NCBI RefSeq assembly: GCF_037975245.1
Contig: NC_092564.1
Coordinates: 27,696,984 to 27,760,983 of the forward strand
Direction of reading: 5' to 3'
From: Apostichopus japonicus
Lineage: Eukaryota; Echinodermata; Holothuroidea; Aspidochirotida; Stichopodidae
DNA: 64,000 nt
Notes under the pieces: model-generated
Told to the model about the DNA's origin: nothing
Databases searched by the model: none
The model's input: only the letters and a program-made list of their open reading frames with translations
Made by a program: the position numbers and the translations under genes
In this document: in pieces, positions 46,365 to 57,933 of the stretch
How positions within the stretch are numbered: the first letter of the stretch is position 1
Layout of the letters: each line of letters begins with the position of its first letter

Positions 46365-47218
46365 CCCGTATACAAGTAACAAATTTCCAACTTTTTTAAG
46401 TTTTGCACACGCTAACTTCACATTAGAAGTTGGTACATGCAGGATGCAAGCAACATTTTTGTGCTGTGGGGGAGGGTGTGTGGGGCGATTAATTCACCGT
46501 GGGGCGGGGGAATAAGGAAGGTCTTCCGAGAAATTTTGAATGCACAACGGTGCTATATTTGAAACAATGTTGAAGAATTTTGACTGTTTAGTTGTACAGC
46601 ACACACATGTTATATTTTATACACTATTTGTAAGATTAAAGTTTCAGGTTCCAGCGTGTATTCAATCACAAGTTTTCTTTAGCAGAAGTGTTCGCAATAA
46701 GACTGTCCTTTTTTAAAATGTTATCTCTATAATTGACCGTGTGATCACTTCAATTGCACCGGTGACTACAACACATCAATTCCACAGTTTCCGTCTCGTT
46801 TTGCTAAACATTTTGCAATAGGGATTCCCCTATTACTATTGCGCAGCGTTTTTTGGGAATTCCCTAGATCTTCCATTTGTTTTGCGTGGAATAAGTCAAG
46901 TATAGATGTATAGATGGTTTGAAACTCTGCAGTTAAACCATAAATAATTGTTATTTTCTTATTTTTATATGTTTAAAATATAACAGAGTATTCTATATTT
47001 TGATCTGTAATGGATATTAGGTGCTATCAAAGACGATAAACTAAGTTGTGGCATTGTGGATGTTACAAACTACCTCTTTACAATGGTATAGTCTATATTT
47101 CGACAGACTGTTGTTCACTTGAACATAGTTACCTATATCATAAAACTACGATTGCATTCTTTCAGACCTGTGCATTCGTCATGCGAGCTAACTCTAATAA
47201 TATACAGAGCGAAACACG

Positions 47219-50200
47219 ATGGCCGCTGCTCCAGGTTACGATGCGGATGCGATGGTCAATGTAAGAGAAGTAATGATATCTGGGATATGGGATCCGGAAC
47301 TAAGTGTAGACTGGGTCACCCAAAAATTGAAAAATGTTGCATTACGTCGTATTAAACGGTGAGTAGATAATATTGTGAACGATGCCGTGTAAAAAGCATA
47401 GGCCTAGATCAGAGCCTGCAGTGTTGTGCTTGAATTGTACCTATACGTAAGTTAGTATAGGCTTGGTGCTGTTTCAGCGCCTCATAATAGTTGAGACAAT
47501 CTGATACTGGTTGTAGATATTGTATGCTAAAGTGATAATAATTATGTGGGGGTTGATAGAGGCATATGTTAATGGTTCTTAATTTATTTCTGTAGGAACT
47601 GTGTAACTTACAGGTAAACATTTCAAGGTATAAACACTTTTACCACCAGCCTGTCCAGACGTCCAGCTTTACGGGCCGCACGGTCTGGCAGTTTAGTGCA
47701 CTGTCCTCCGTCGGCACAACCTTCCCGCAGTGTGCATGTACGCCCAGCATTTCTTATAAAAGAAAGGATTTCAGTTCCACATTAGTGACATTGTACAGCT
47801 TAAGTTTTAAAACTCTTACTTGTATGTGTACTTGTGTATATTAGTCTCCTTAAATAACTGCAAATATTTGTCCAGGTTCACGTACATTAATTCCTTTTGT
47901 AAGTATGCTAGTAAAGGCCGAACTTGGTATTGACCAATAACAAACCTTTTCAGATTTCAATAATCACAACTCACAGATCCTGACTGAAGTTGCCGACAAA
48001 TTACATCCAGAAAATTTGTTTATTACTATCTTCAGAAATGAGAGTAATTTTTACCTTGTAAGATTTTTACATGCAAAAACACAGGAGACACACATTTGAA
48101 TATTTTTTAGTATTAAACCAACTACAAGAACTGTAAGGTTTTCATCATTTATACTAAACTAACAAACTGTTGAAAATTTCATCGACAAAGAGGAACACAA
48201 TATGTGGTTTGTAAGATTCCGAATAAGAATTATCTAAGGTTGTCACATTTGTGCATACAATTATAAAACTTGGGGTCATGGAATTGTACTTGCAGTCAAT
48301 GTGACAATATGATAAACATTTTAAATGCGTTTGTGCTGGTAGTGTCTTATATCATTGTTTTCAACCAATTTTCCTAATGCAGAGATGTGTACAATACGGA
48401 ATTCCCAAGTGGCTGCTATGTTGAACCAGATAGTGCGAACTTTACGTTAGTAAGTATTTTTGATGTTAACACTTAAAGATCTTTGAAAGGGCATGTTATA
48501 ATGTGTTATCCACAATGTGGAAGAAAGTTAAATGCAGAAAAGTGTCAAATACCCTCAGACCTGCAATACCCTTCTCTCCCCTTCCCCCCTTTCATTCTCC
48601 CTTGCCCCACAAGTTTTACACAGGTATTGTTTTCATGTTTAACCATGTCACTTTGTTGAGGCTGTGAATCGATTGATGCAGGACCCATATGTTGAGATGT
48701 TGAGTGAATCTATTAGAATTTTGTTAGTTTCTGAATTAGCTTTTATTAGTTATCAATGGTATACTGCATATGTAACATTTCGCTCCACGCAAGTGACAGA
48801 AATGCGATAGAAGATGCATAATTTGCATAAATAGGCATACCAACAAACTAATAAAATGTATATTATGCACCAACATTTTGGAGTTGGATATGACATATAA
48901 CATGCTATTAATTTGAGGAGGGAAAAATTTCTTGAAGGGAGGGAAGTTGGGAATCATTTCCGGGGGGTAAAATATCCACAAAAGTCCACCTCACTCTCTC
49001 CCTTTCAGAGTTACGGTACCAGCCATATATTTATTGCTACTTGTGTACAATTTATTTGTTATTTGCATATCATGGAATTGATACATTATTTTTCATTCAT
49101 TCCTTTGTTGCGTTTAACCTTCAATGAGATATTCCACTGGCATGAATAAATTCTGAGGAGAATCTCTAAGCAATTCTCCTTATTGGATTATCTTCCCAGG
49201 TAATTAACATATTTTGGTTGGCTTTTCCACAGGTTCATGTCCTAATAACAGGACCCGAAGGGACCCCATACGAAGGTGGTTTCTTTTACTTCTTGGTTCG
49301 CTTTCCACCAAACTACCCTGCCCAGCCGCCTCGAGTCAAAATCATGACTGGAAATAATACAGTACGATTCAACCCTAATCTCTACAAGGATGGCAAAGTG
49401 TGTCTCAGCTTGTTAGGGTAGGTGTTGGGTATAAAAACAATTTTCAAACCAGTACAGCTGTGGACTTTGGGTTGGGAAGGTGTGGGGCTGTTGTGGAAGT
49501 GTCCAAAATAAGTAAAGCAGTTATTAGGGCAACCTAGCGTTTAGACCTAATTCATACAGTAGAGTATATGTGCCTCAAAAAATATGCAATTTCACGTCTA
49601 AAAGGTACCCCATACCTCCAACATGTTGGCTTCAACAATCAATGGTCCGCACTCCATCCTTTACAAATCCTGGAACCACCACTAAACTATAATTGCATGG
49701 TTTGTTGAAACATGTTGCTACCCAGGCATGTGAAAACATTGCTGTGTTTATTTTCATTGATTCCAATGCTAAATATATCAACTCACACTTGAATTGTGGA
49801 AGGTAAGAATGGTGTCAGGTGAAAAATGAAACAAACTTGTGGGGCCAAATTTGTGATTGGTTTTAAACAGGTTGTATAGTTTTAGTGTAAGACACTGAGC
49901 CCACCTAATATCGAACAAAGATTTACATAAATAAACAATGTTCAATAAAATATTTTCACTGAAAAAATACAGTCACAAAGTCACTTCCTTTGTTATACAT
50001 GTTTTTATTTGTGGTAATGTTCTTTTACTATTTACAATAACTTTCTATTTGATATTCAGAACGTGGGACGGACCTTCCTGGACTCCAGCACATTGTCTGT
50101 TCACTATACTTGAATCCATCCAGGGGGTCATGAACAAAGAACCGTATCATAATGAGCCAGATTTATCAATAGTAAGTGTAATAATTATATAAGTCTAATA

Positions 50201-52821
50201 ACCAGATGCAATGACTTCCATTTTGCTTTTCTTTGGCAGTAATATCACATTTTCTAATTCATGTCGGATGCCGGTGGTGTGTAGTCATTCATGGCAGTTC
50301 CATGAAAGAGCAATTATTACTTTTGTCAGCCTTAATTGAATCACAGCTTTGACAGCTTCGTAGTGAACAAAATTAACTGCTAGCGTTACAAGCAGTGACA
50401 ATTGAATTCAATGTTCTAAACTAAGTTACTTCCAGTCAATACATGCATTGACAGCTCTACAAAAGTATTTGATGCATTGATTCTACCTGGACAGTGCATG
50501 GCTTAGTATATTGGGTAAACCTCTGGTTTTTGTATCTGGTTTTCTTTATGACCACCTTTCACCACACCAGATTCCACATGTCCAGTAGCAATCATACAGT
50601 CACTGAACACCATCAAAACACCATAAGAACACATAAACCAAGTATGGCATCATCAATGAACACCCTCACCACACCATATTCCATATAATATTTTGACCAT
50701 TCCATACATACGTGAAGGTGAAAGCATGTTCCATCTTTGTTTTATATTCTTAATTTAAGATTTTTCATATTCACAGTTTGGCACAGTAGAGGGCCACAGT
50801 GAGAGGTACAGTGACTTTGTGAGCTATGAGACTCTTCGTACTGCTGTTTGTGGGATGATAGAGATGCCACACCCTAACTTACCTGCCTCTTTACAGTACG
50901 GTTTGCTGATTCTGGTTTACTTTTCAGGTCTAGATAAAATTAAGTATTAGCCTGCCATTTCTGGCCCCATCAAATCATTTTTTTCCCATTTTAATTAGCA
51001 CTTTATAATCCAATTGGTCAGTGGCAGAGCTAAGGGTATTGGTCAGGGGGGCGAGAATGGTCTGTAGGGGCGCTTTCGACACTATCTAAGCGGAGCGCCA
51101 CCACAGGTTGGCGCGGAGCTTACAGACATTTTTTGAGTAAAGATACTCCCTACATCGCCGGAATGACCCTTTCCAGGCCTTGCTAATTTGCAGATAAACG
51201 AAGAATAAATAGGTGTCATCGCCATTTGTGACAACTCAGAAGTTTATATGGGTGTTGAAAGCATTTTGTAGGAAAATTACACTAACAAAATGTGACAAAT
51301 GTCAATAGGTAGCTGAGAGCGCAATTAAAAGTCAATAAGTAAAAATTGGTAAAAAGCTGAAAAGGGCGCCAGCAGTCCAATTGAGTGCGTCAGTGGGGGC
51401 ATCCTCCCCCCTGACTGTATGGACGCTCCGCCACCGCAATTGGTTTTCGTTTAGCATATTATTGGTATGCTTTTATAGAAAATAATCAGTACAATATCAT
51501 AAAGCTATTGTTGGAAACGAATGCAAACACAAGAAGAAGTATCACTTTGATATAGCTGCAAGATTCACTTCATGTTACAGGTTAAAACTGGTTGGAAAAT
51601 AAATGGTTTAGAAAGAGTATTAATTTCTTTCTCTTATAGTGAGTTATTTTTGAGAGCACTTTGAATGACGACTACATTTGGAATTGAAACATCATTTATA
51701 GTTATACATATTTTTCCATTTATCTACAGATCTAAAATTAAAGAACTCTTCATGCAAAAGTTTGACTTTTACAAGAGCAAGATCGCAGAGAAGAAGCACC
51801 TTGACAAACAAACAATGATGGTGGTAAGATATATTTCAATCACAGAAGTACTGTATATACCAAATCTAAACTCCCTGATTGAATAATTTCTTTGCTGGGG
51901 TGAAATACCTGGCTGCTTAATCGGCAAAATGCTGGAAATTTTCTGCATCTTAGGCAAGGGTACAATCATGGGGGGGGGGGGGGGGGGGGGCAGACATATC
52001 CCCCACCCTCTGAAGGGTGGGGGACAGTATCAAAAGCCCCCCCCCCAAGGTTTGGTGACTGACTTGTGTAGGTGCTAGGCCTATCTAGACTTGTGTAGGT
52101 GCTAGACTCGTGAATCTCATAAAAGGAGCTCAAACATTGTGCTATGTGAGATTATGAGTCATTAATGTTTTATTCCTATTTTCTCCATACCCTACACCCC
52201 CCCCTAACCCCCGGGTGGAAGAATAGAACTTTTCAACCAGGTTTAAATAAGAATTATGGATTTAACACAGTGAGTCATCTAAAGCACAACAAAGTTACAT
52301 TGGATTCAAATTAGCTGTTCTTAAAATGCAATCAAAATGTTACAGAAACCTATATAATTCTTTGTTGGCAATTGAGCATGTATAAGTTAGATCCTATGAT
52401 ATTTTTCTTATATTTCATCGATGATATCAAAATTAAAATAATAACTTTAAGAATTATTACTTTGAAGTACTATGAAGCATGCTGCGGTCAACTTATCTCT
52501 CACTGACTAGCTATTTCTAGATTGTAATGGTTGTTTTCCGTTTTGTTTTTTGTTTTGTTTTTTTACTTTGAAGCAACTCCACTTGAGAAATAACTATCAT
52601 GGACCTCTGCATGGGAATCAAAGGTCTTTACTACCGGATGAATTCACTTTCTTCATCTTTATTCACAGGATACATACGGACGTGAAGGGGAAACTTTCAA
52701 CTTTAAAAGAGTGAAGAAAAGGCTGCTTGCTATACATGAACAAATTTCCAATGCAAGTACCGAAGATACTTTGGCAGCCAGTATGAGGAAACAATGTTGT
52801 ATAAAAGGAAGTCCAGCATAA
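47219..52821 (+). CDS. UBE2Z-like ubiquitin-conjugating enzyme, copy B (tandem paralog)
   Basis: Exons: 47219-47358, 48383-48449, 49233-49417, 50060-50171, 50777-50895, 51730-51823, 52669-52821 (stop TAA). They splice with GT-AG borders to 289 aa, with the same number of introns and the same phases (2,0,2,0,2,0) as copy A. The UBC core is intact: [26 protein letters not shown], active site [17 protein letters not shown] with Cys126, then NEPDL and [12 protein letters not shown]. Compared with copy A, exon 3 is one codon shorter. Exon 5 is diverged where copy A has NECIRHE. The C-terminus lacks the acidic SSxxSDMETD tail and ends in a basic, Cys-containing [12 protein letters not shown]. It is probably a working E2 with changed partner specificity; the UBA6 link is inferred from the family. 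Nearest AATAAA downstream is 53225-53230, but that lies in a LINE-like tail. Confidence 0.92.
51019..51436. mobile_element. hAT-type MITE, 418 bp, TSD CAATTGGT
   Basis: CAATTGGT occurs at 51011-51018 and 51437-51444. TIRs CAGTGGCAGAGC and (reverse complement of right end) CGGTGGCGGAGC match at 10 of 12 positions. The interior is homologous to 46060-46364 (CTATCTAAGC, GCGCCACCAC, CAGGCCTTG). Confidence 0.88.
52043..52147 (+). repeat. Dispersed C-run-linked repeat (other copy 57352-57438)
   Basis: After a C run, GTTTGG-(T)GACTGACT then GTGTxGGxGCTAGGCC and CTCATAAA(A/G)GGAGCTCAAAC match the copy at 57352-57438. Here an internal piece (GACTTGTGTAGGTGCTAG) is duplicated in tandem. Confidence 0.7.
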
Positions 52822-52911
52822 AGTCAATTCTGGTTGCGGACATTCATTTCAAGGAAAAGAGACTTCTATCAGCAAACGTCCACAAACGACCATGCATACC
52901 AAATCAGCAAT

Positions 52912-52938
52912 ATGTCTGTCTGTCTGTCTGTCTGTCAG
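52912..52938. repeat. (GTCT)n microsatellite
   Basis: About six GTCT units lie in the 3' UTR region of UBE2Z-like copy B. Confidence 0.95.
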
Positions 52939-52944
52939 TCAGGT

Positions 52945-52983
52945 GTCCTCGGAAGAAAATCCTGTTGGGATTGAAACATCTTT
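52945..52983 (+). ncRNA. Hammerhead-like small stem motif (degenerate)
   Basis: GGAAGAA, AATCC, TGTTG, GGATT, GAAACATC has the order of a hammerhead stem II flanked by a CUGAUGA-like box (here degenerate) and GAAAC. The arms at 11121-11245 show the same plan (ATCCT, AGGAT, AAAACGTC). The conserved CUGAUGA core is not intact, so self-cleavage is unlikely here. Confidence 0.2.
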
Positions 52984-53089
52984 TCCTCAAAACTTTTTTG
53001 AAGAAATGTGACATACTACAGATACTCATTTGTGCCTAATTCTATCCATATATTTAATTCACAAGGGAGAAGATAAGTTTCTTATTTGT

Positions 53090-53255
53090 AGGACTTGCAT
53101 GTATATATGTTTGTATTTACTCTATGTGTATCGCAGTCTATTGGTACTTATACTATTGCTTTTCTTTTTTTTCTTTTCTTTTTTTCATTTACAAACTGTG
53201 TAAGCTGAATTTCAGATTGTGGACAATAAATTCAAATTCATTCAAATAGGCAAAC
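53090..53255 (+). mobile_element. LINE-like 3' tail (GTGGACAATAAATTCA...)
   Basis: A T-rich stretch ends in GTGGACAATAAATTCAAATT and repeated TTCAAA/ATTCAT words. That is the usual form of CR1-type retrotransposon tails. No reverse transcriptase is nearby. The AATAAA at 53225-53230 could instead serve copy B. Confidence 0.4.
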
Positions 53256-53730
53256 ATAGATTCAAATCAAACATTTCCATGGTAACAAGTTGATGGATGA
53301 TGGATGTAGCTGTGTGTACTATTTGCCAATCAGAACATGTAAATAGGAGCTGTTGGTTTGTAGTATCTTCTACGTGGTTTTTATTGAAGATGGTTAAAAT
53401 ACTACCTGATCCTTTGCACCCGAGACCTCAACATTTCCCATTTCCTTTCCCATCTATTTCCAGCTTTCAGAATGTCATGGACATGATTGGTATAGTTCTT
53501 TTAAAAAAAAATTAAAATTACATTTGTATCTAGGAATGGAATTTTCTTAATGTTGAGGTCATTTTTTTTTAGATAACTGATTACTCCAATTGAAACAAAG
53601 CCTTGTTGGAGATAATCAAGTTTCAGATCAATTCTTGAAATAACAAATATGTAAACAAATAACATAACTTTTTTTCTGGAATAAACTGATTGTATATTCT
53701 TAATTTATTCCTCACTATCTGTAGCAATGG

Positions 53731-54091
53731 TTTAACATATTTTAAGTGTAAGCGATATGTCCTAAAAGTTGTATAAAAATTTTATAAAATGTTTATCTTA
53801 GTAGAACGAAGTTGTTAAATAGTAGCAACGATGTTACATATTTTAAGTGTAAGCAATATGTCCTAAAAGTTGTATAAAATTTTTATAAAATGTTTATCTA
53901 AGTAGAACAAAGTTGTTATATATTTTAAGTGTGAGTAGTATGTCCTAAAAGTTTTATAAATTTTTTATAAAATGTTTATCTAAGTAGAACGATGTTGTTA
54001 TATAATAGCAATGATGTTACATATTTTAATTGTGAGCACTATGTCCTAAAAGTTGTGTAAAAATTAATAAAATGTTTATCTAAGTGGAGCA
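53731..54091. repeat. Tandem repeat, about 101-bp unit, four copies (one shortened to 82 bp)
   Basis: Units starting near 53735, 53836, 53918 and 54019 share ATATTTTAA, TATGTCCTAAAAGTT, TATAAAATGTTTATC and AAGTAGAACGA/AGTTGTTA. The second unit has lost the TAGTAGCAACGATG segment. Confidence 0.92.
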
Positions 54092-56300
54092 TTTTTTGTT
54101 TGGTCTGTTTTTCCATTTTAATTGAGTGATATTGACAAATAATAATATCAATCTTTATAATATTCAAACTATTCTGCTATATTTGATACCGGTTGTATCG
54201 TTTCATAAGTTAAACCTTTTTGGCAAGTGTAATTTTTCATGTTAATAACAATTTTATGTTTGTATTCATACCTCAGCTGAAATAGACTGACATTAGGGGT
54301 GCAACCTTGTATACTTCTTGGTAGAGGGTGACTTAGCTACCCCCCCCCCCTTCTCACTCCAGATAGTATATTGCAAAAATAAGGTAGAATAAGTAAATTT
54401 TAATCATGTATGTGCAGCATTACCTACACTGTCTGAAATTTCTTCAACATTGTTTCAAAAGTTGGTAAAAGTAGCACCAGTTTTCATCTTAGCATCCTCC
54501 AAAATTTCTCAAAGGGAAAGGATGTAACATCTTACCCCCCCCCCCCTCCACTTATCCCTACAGTACAAAACTGGTGGTTGTACCACACTTAAAATTTTGC
54601 TTTAAGGTCTGTGAAAATATTTTTATCTCTATGCTTTTGGAAACTTTCTAATGCATATGACAGTAATCATAAATATTATAATGTAACACAATAATTTCTC
54701 TATAAAGTTTACTCACGTTGCTTGTTTAAGTTGTTTTGTACATCATAACGTGATAAGTTTTCAGTGTGAGTTGCATGTTGATAGTACATTCATCCGCTCT
54801 CAGAATCGCCCCCCCCCCCCAGGTATACATTTAAAGCGCCCTCATGGAATAAGTAAACGGAGTAAACGACTTGAAACAAGTTTAAGTGTATCACGTGATA
54901 GTGCGCATCGAGTTACATCAACTTGTATCACGAAAAAAAAACATTTCTTGTACACACAGGAGTCGAATATGCTTACCCCCTCAGCTAACACTAGGTAACC
55001 CTACGGGTGAGGGTTAACTTTGAGTGGCCGCCATCTTAGATTGGTACGACCTCTGGTCAAAATGAAACTTTTTGGCGGTCCGAATTATCATCTGCTATAA
55101 ACATTTCGAATTTGGGATGACTATCATTTTGACCTCTGATTTACCTTTGACCCGATGACGTCATCGCCGAACTTTTTCACTTGACTGTTCCTTATGACGT
55201 CACACGTCATCGTTGCAAGTTTCGTGAAAATCGGTCACTCTTACGATTTTTAACATATATCGAAAAAAGGAAAACTCTGTCCTTGGACCCCCTATAACTC
55301 ATGAACCGGAAATTATATTTACTTCCGCTTTGGATTTGTCAGTGCCCTTTTGACACGTAATATCCACAAGAAATTTGGAGGTCAAGGGTCAAAGTTTATG
55401 ATTTTCGACCTTAACACTAAGGGTAGTCATTTCAAAAATTAATTTTACAAGTAATATAGTTGTTCACTTGCATTTTCTGAGATTAACGAAAAGTCATGTG
55501 ACCTGAAGGGTCCGAAATTTTTCAGGGGTGTACTGTCACATCCGAACAACTCCTGGACAAAATATTGAACCTGGACATGAGAGTACAGTAACACCTTTCA
55601 TTATTAACACGTCAACCATATACTAAACTAAGCACCGTCATCATTTGGGATTTGACCCATATACTAAAAGCTTGTGCAACACCTTTTTCTGTAACATATG
55701 CAAATTTATGTAACACCTGTTATGTGGTACGCGGTGATGAACATTTGGGACGTAATTATACGTATTATGTTTTTAGTTGCACGCATGGGTTTACCGAATG
55801 CCAGTCTAATTGAAGATCGCGGATATTCATTTATTTGTCATCATTGGAATTGGGTGTTGTGTGTGGGCGTTCAGGGGGGCCAAATAAACCTGATTTATGA
55901 TTTATGAAAAAAATAGAAATCATATAGACAAAAAGCCTTTCCCGGACAGATAATTACACGAAATTGGTGTATAACAAAGACAAGGGTGTCTTCTACTCCA
56001 CGTCTAATTTTAATGTCGATGGGTGTTTCAGAGAGGACAAGAGAGTGGGCTGAAAAGAGGGGGTTTTCCAAATTGTGCACTTATGAAGAACACGTATTTC
56101 TATCGGGTCCTTTGGGACCACGTATCTCCCGAACGGAAGCAGATACGGACCTGGGAGTTGCAGATTTGGGCTCCTGAGCATCGATTACTCCCTGTTACGT
56201 CATTTGGGCGAAATCGATTTTGGGTCAGTTTTGGAAAACTGCAAATCAGGTTTATGGCCCCCCCCCCACGCCCCCACACAACACCCAATTCCAAAATAAA

Positions 56301-56734
56301 CTTCAGATTCGTAATCAGCGTGTCGCGAACTACCAGAAAAGATACACATTTATCGCATTTGCGACAACAAGTTTTTTCATCTCAAGACAAAGTAGACCGA
56401 AAAACTTTTACGACGAACAAAGGTTTAAAATCTTTTGTTGTCCCTAAAAGTTTTTCGCTTTTCTATTGTTCCTCTGAAAAGTTGCAAACTGAGCGAAATA
56501 AAAGGGCGCTCGACGCATCTTGCCAGTGATACGTGATTTCAAAGCAGTCAAATCAAACCTTTGTTTGTCATCTTGAGTTTTATCTTGACATTTATGAATA
56601 AATGGGTCAAATTTTGGCAAAAATTTTGGCAAATATTGCTTACGGTTTTTTTAGGTGAAAAAACTTTTTGTCGCAAAGGCGATAAATGTGTATCTTTTCT
56701 GGTAGTTTGCGACACGCTGATTACGAATCTGAAG
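56301..56734. mobile_element. Foldback element with 79-bp inverted repeats
   Basis: Arms 56301-56379 and 56656-56734 are reverse complements with a few mismatches. The outer end reads CTTCAGATTCGTAATCAGCG and the inner end is a TTTGCGACA word followed by AGTTTTTTCA. The loop of about 276 bp has no coding potential. No clear target duplication is seen. Confidence 0.85.
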
Positions 56735-57351
56735 TTCAGTGATTTTGTACCAGTATAAATTTCTTTAATATATTCAGCTGTTACTATAATGGGTGTTTAC
56801 ATCGTTCTCATAGATTTGCTATCGGCCTCTCCCAAAATCCGCCGCAACAACGCCAGTGCCTTCCAAAACTTGAGAATTAGGAGGCATACGGGCACCCCCC
56901 CCCCCCGCCTTCCAATACCCACCTACGGCGCACAATAGGTCGGTTGTGACACCCTCCGTCCCAAGTCTCGAGCACACAAACACTTGTGTAAAGAAACAAT
57001 TGGGCATAGACAGAATGGTGGGTATTGTACACTGGCACTTAATATATGTATATCTGATTTGGGCGGGTTGGTGTGGTGTGGATTTCCTCCCAGCTGAAAA
57101 TCGATCTCAGAAATGAAACAAATATGAGGTCTGTGAAATTGAGCATGTACAACTTTTCCCAATTTTACTCTTTTTTTTTCTGAGAGCCATGCAGACTGCA
57201 ACGCTAAACCACAATTCCCTTGCAACCATCCTAGCCAACTCCTTCCGATCGCCTGACTTCTCCTTTCGAAACAATGGGAGGGTTGTTGAGTTGGAACACC
57301 CCCACTTCCTGAAGGGCAGGAGCACGCAATATCAAATGCCCCCCCCCCCCC

Positions 57352-57438
57352 CCGGTTTGGGACTGACTCGTGTTGGCGCTAGGCCCATCAGGCTTATAAT
57401 GACTCATGTTTCTCATAAAGGGAGCTCAAACAATCTCG
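57352..57438 (+). repeat. Dispersed C-run-linked repeat (other copy 52043-52147)
   Basis: This is homologous to 52043-52147, and here too it directly follows a long C run. A second long C run (about 57446-57461) lies just after it. Confidence 0.7.
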
Positions 57439-57933
57439 TATGCTCCCCCCCCCCCCCCCCAGTTTGATCCATGTACAGCCTAGCCATTTTCGTCTGCCCA
57501 CTTTTGAATTGGGATTGACCCCCCCCCCCCCCCCCCTCCACCAGTTCCGGGAAAGGTGGTGGTGGAACATACATAATGGTTGTCTGTACAACCCGCTACG
57601 TGTCAGGGGGGGGGGGGGACAAGCCTGATCGATTACTGCAGATTACTGTACAACCTTAAACTTGTTACCATTTATACGGGCAGCATACATTGTTATGGTA
57701 ATCAATCAGGTGTGGTGTTTTCAACGAAGGTGTTATGATTCATTCGCTTCTGCGCATTACTCGACTGTACAGTAGTTGTGTGTATTACAGATTACGTACG
57801 GTGAACTACATACTAAAACTAAGAGAAAAACGATCCTACGCAGTAATGAAGTACGGAAGTTTGCTCAAGTAGATAAGTTAACGATAACGGTCTCTCCTTT
57901 CACACTACCTTGAACTCGAACCACAAAATAAAC

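Larger units (their letters stand above)
39945..47218. other. Spacer between the two UBE2Z genes
   Basis: The 3' UTR of copy A is followed by a repeat-filled spacer: minisatellite 40451-41730, hAT-type MITE 42160-42689, TA-cored palindrome 43403-43777, hAT-type MITEs 44583-44956 and 46060-46364, and G runs near 45048 and 46312. The remainder shows no gene. The open frames near 45240-45750 look like chance frames in simple sequence. Confidence 0.65.
47359..52668 (+). other. Introns of UBE2Z-like copy B
   Basis: Intron 5 carries a hAT-type MITE (51019-51436). Intron 6 carries a 20-plus-base G run (about 51970-51990) with a facing C-rich hairpin, and a dispersed repeat (52043-52147). No other exons are seen. 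Confidence 0.7.
52822..57933. other. Repeat-dense spacer between UBE2Z-like copy B and ADAM10
   Basis: This contains the probable 3' UTR of copy B, a LINE-like tail (53090-53255), a 101-bp tandem array (53731-54091), a block with many TGACGTCA/GGTCAAA-type words (about 55030-55560), a foldback element (56301-56734) and at least nine C or G runs of nine or more bases. No gene is supported. The 168-codon frame at 56023-56529 crosses into the foldback element and is Arg/Pro-rich; I consider it spurious. Confidence 0.6.

Noticed and set aside
56023-56529. 168-codon plus frame
   Set aside because: Crosses the end of a foldback element and a C run; Arg/Pro-rich without domains; no splice or promoter evidence.
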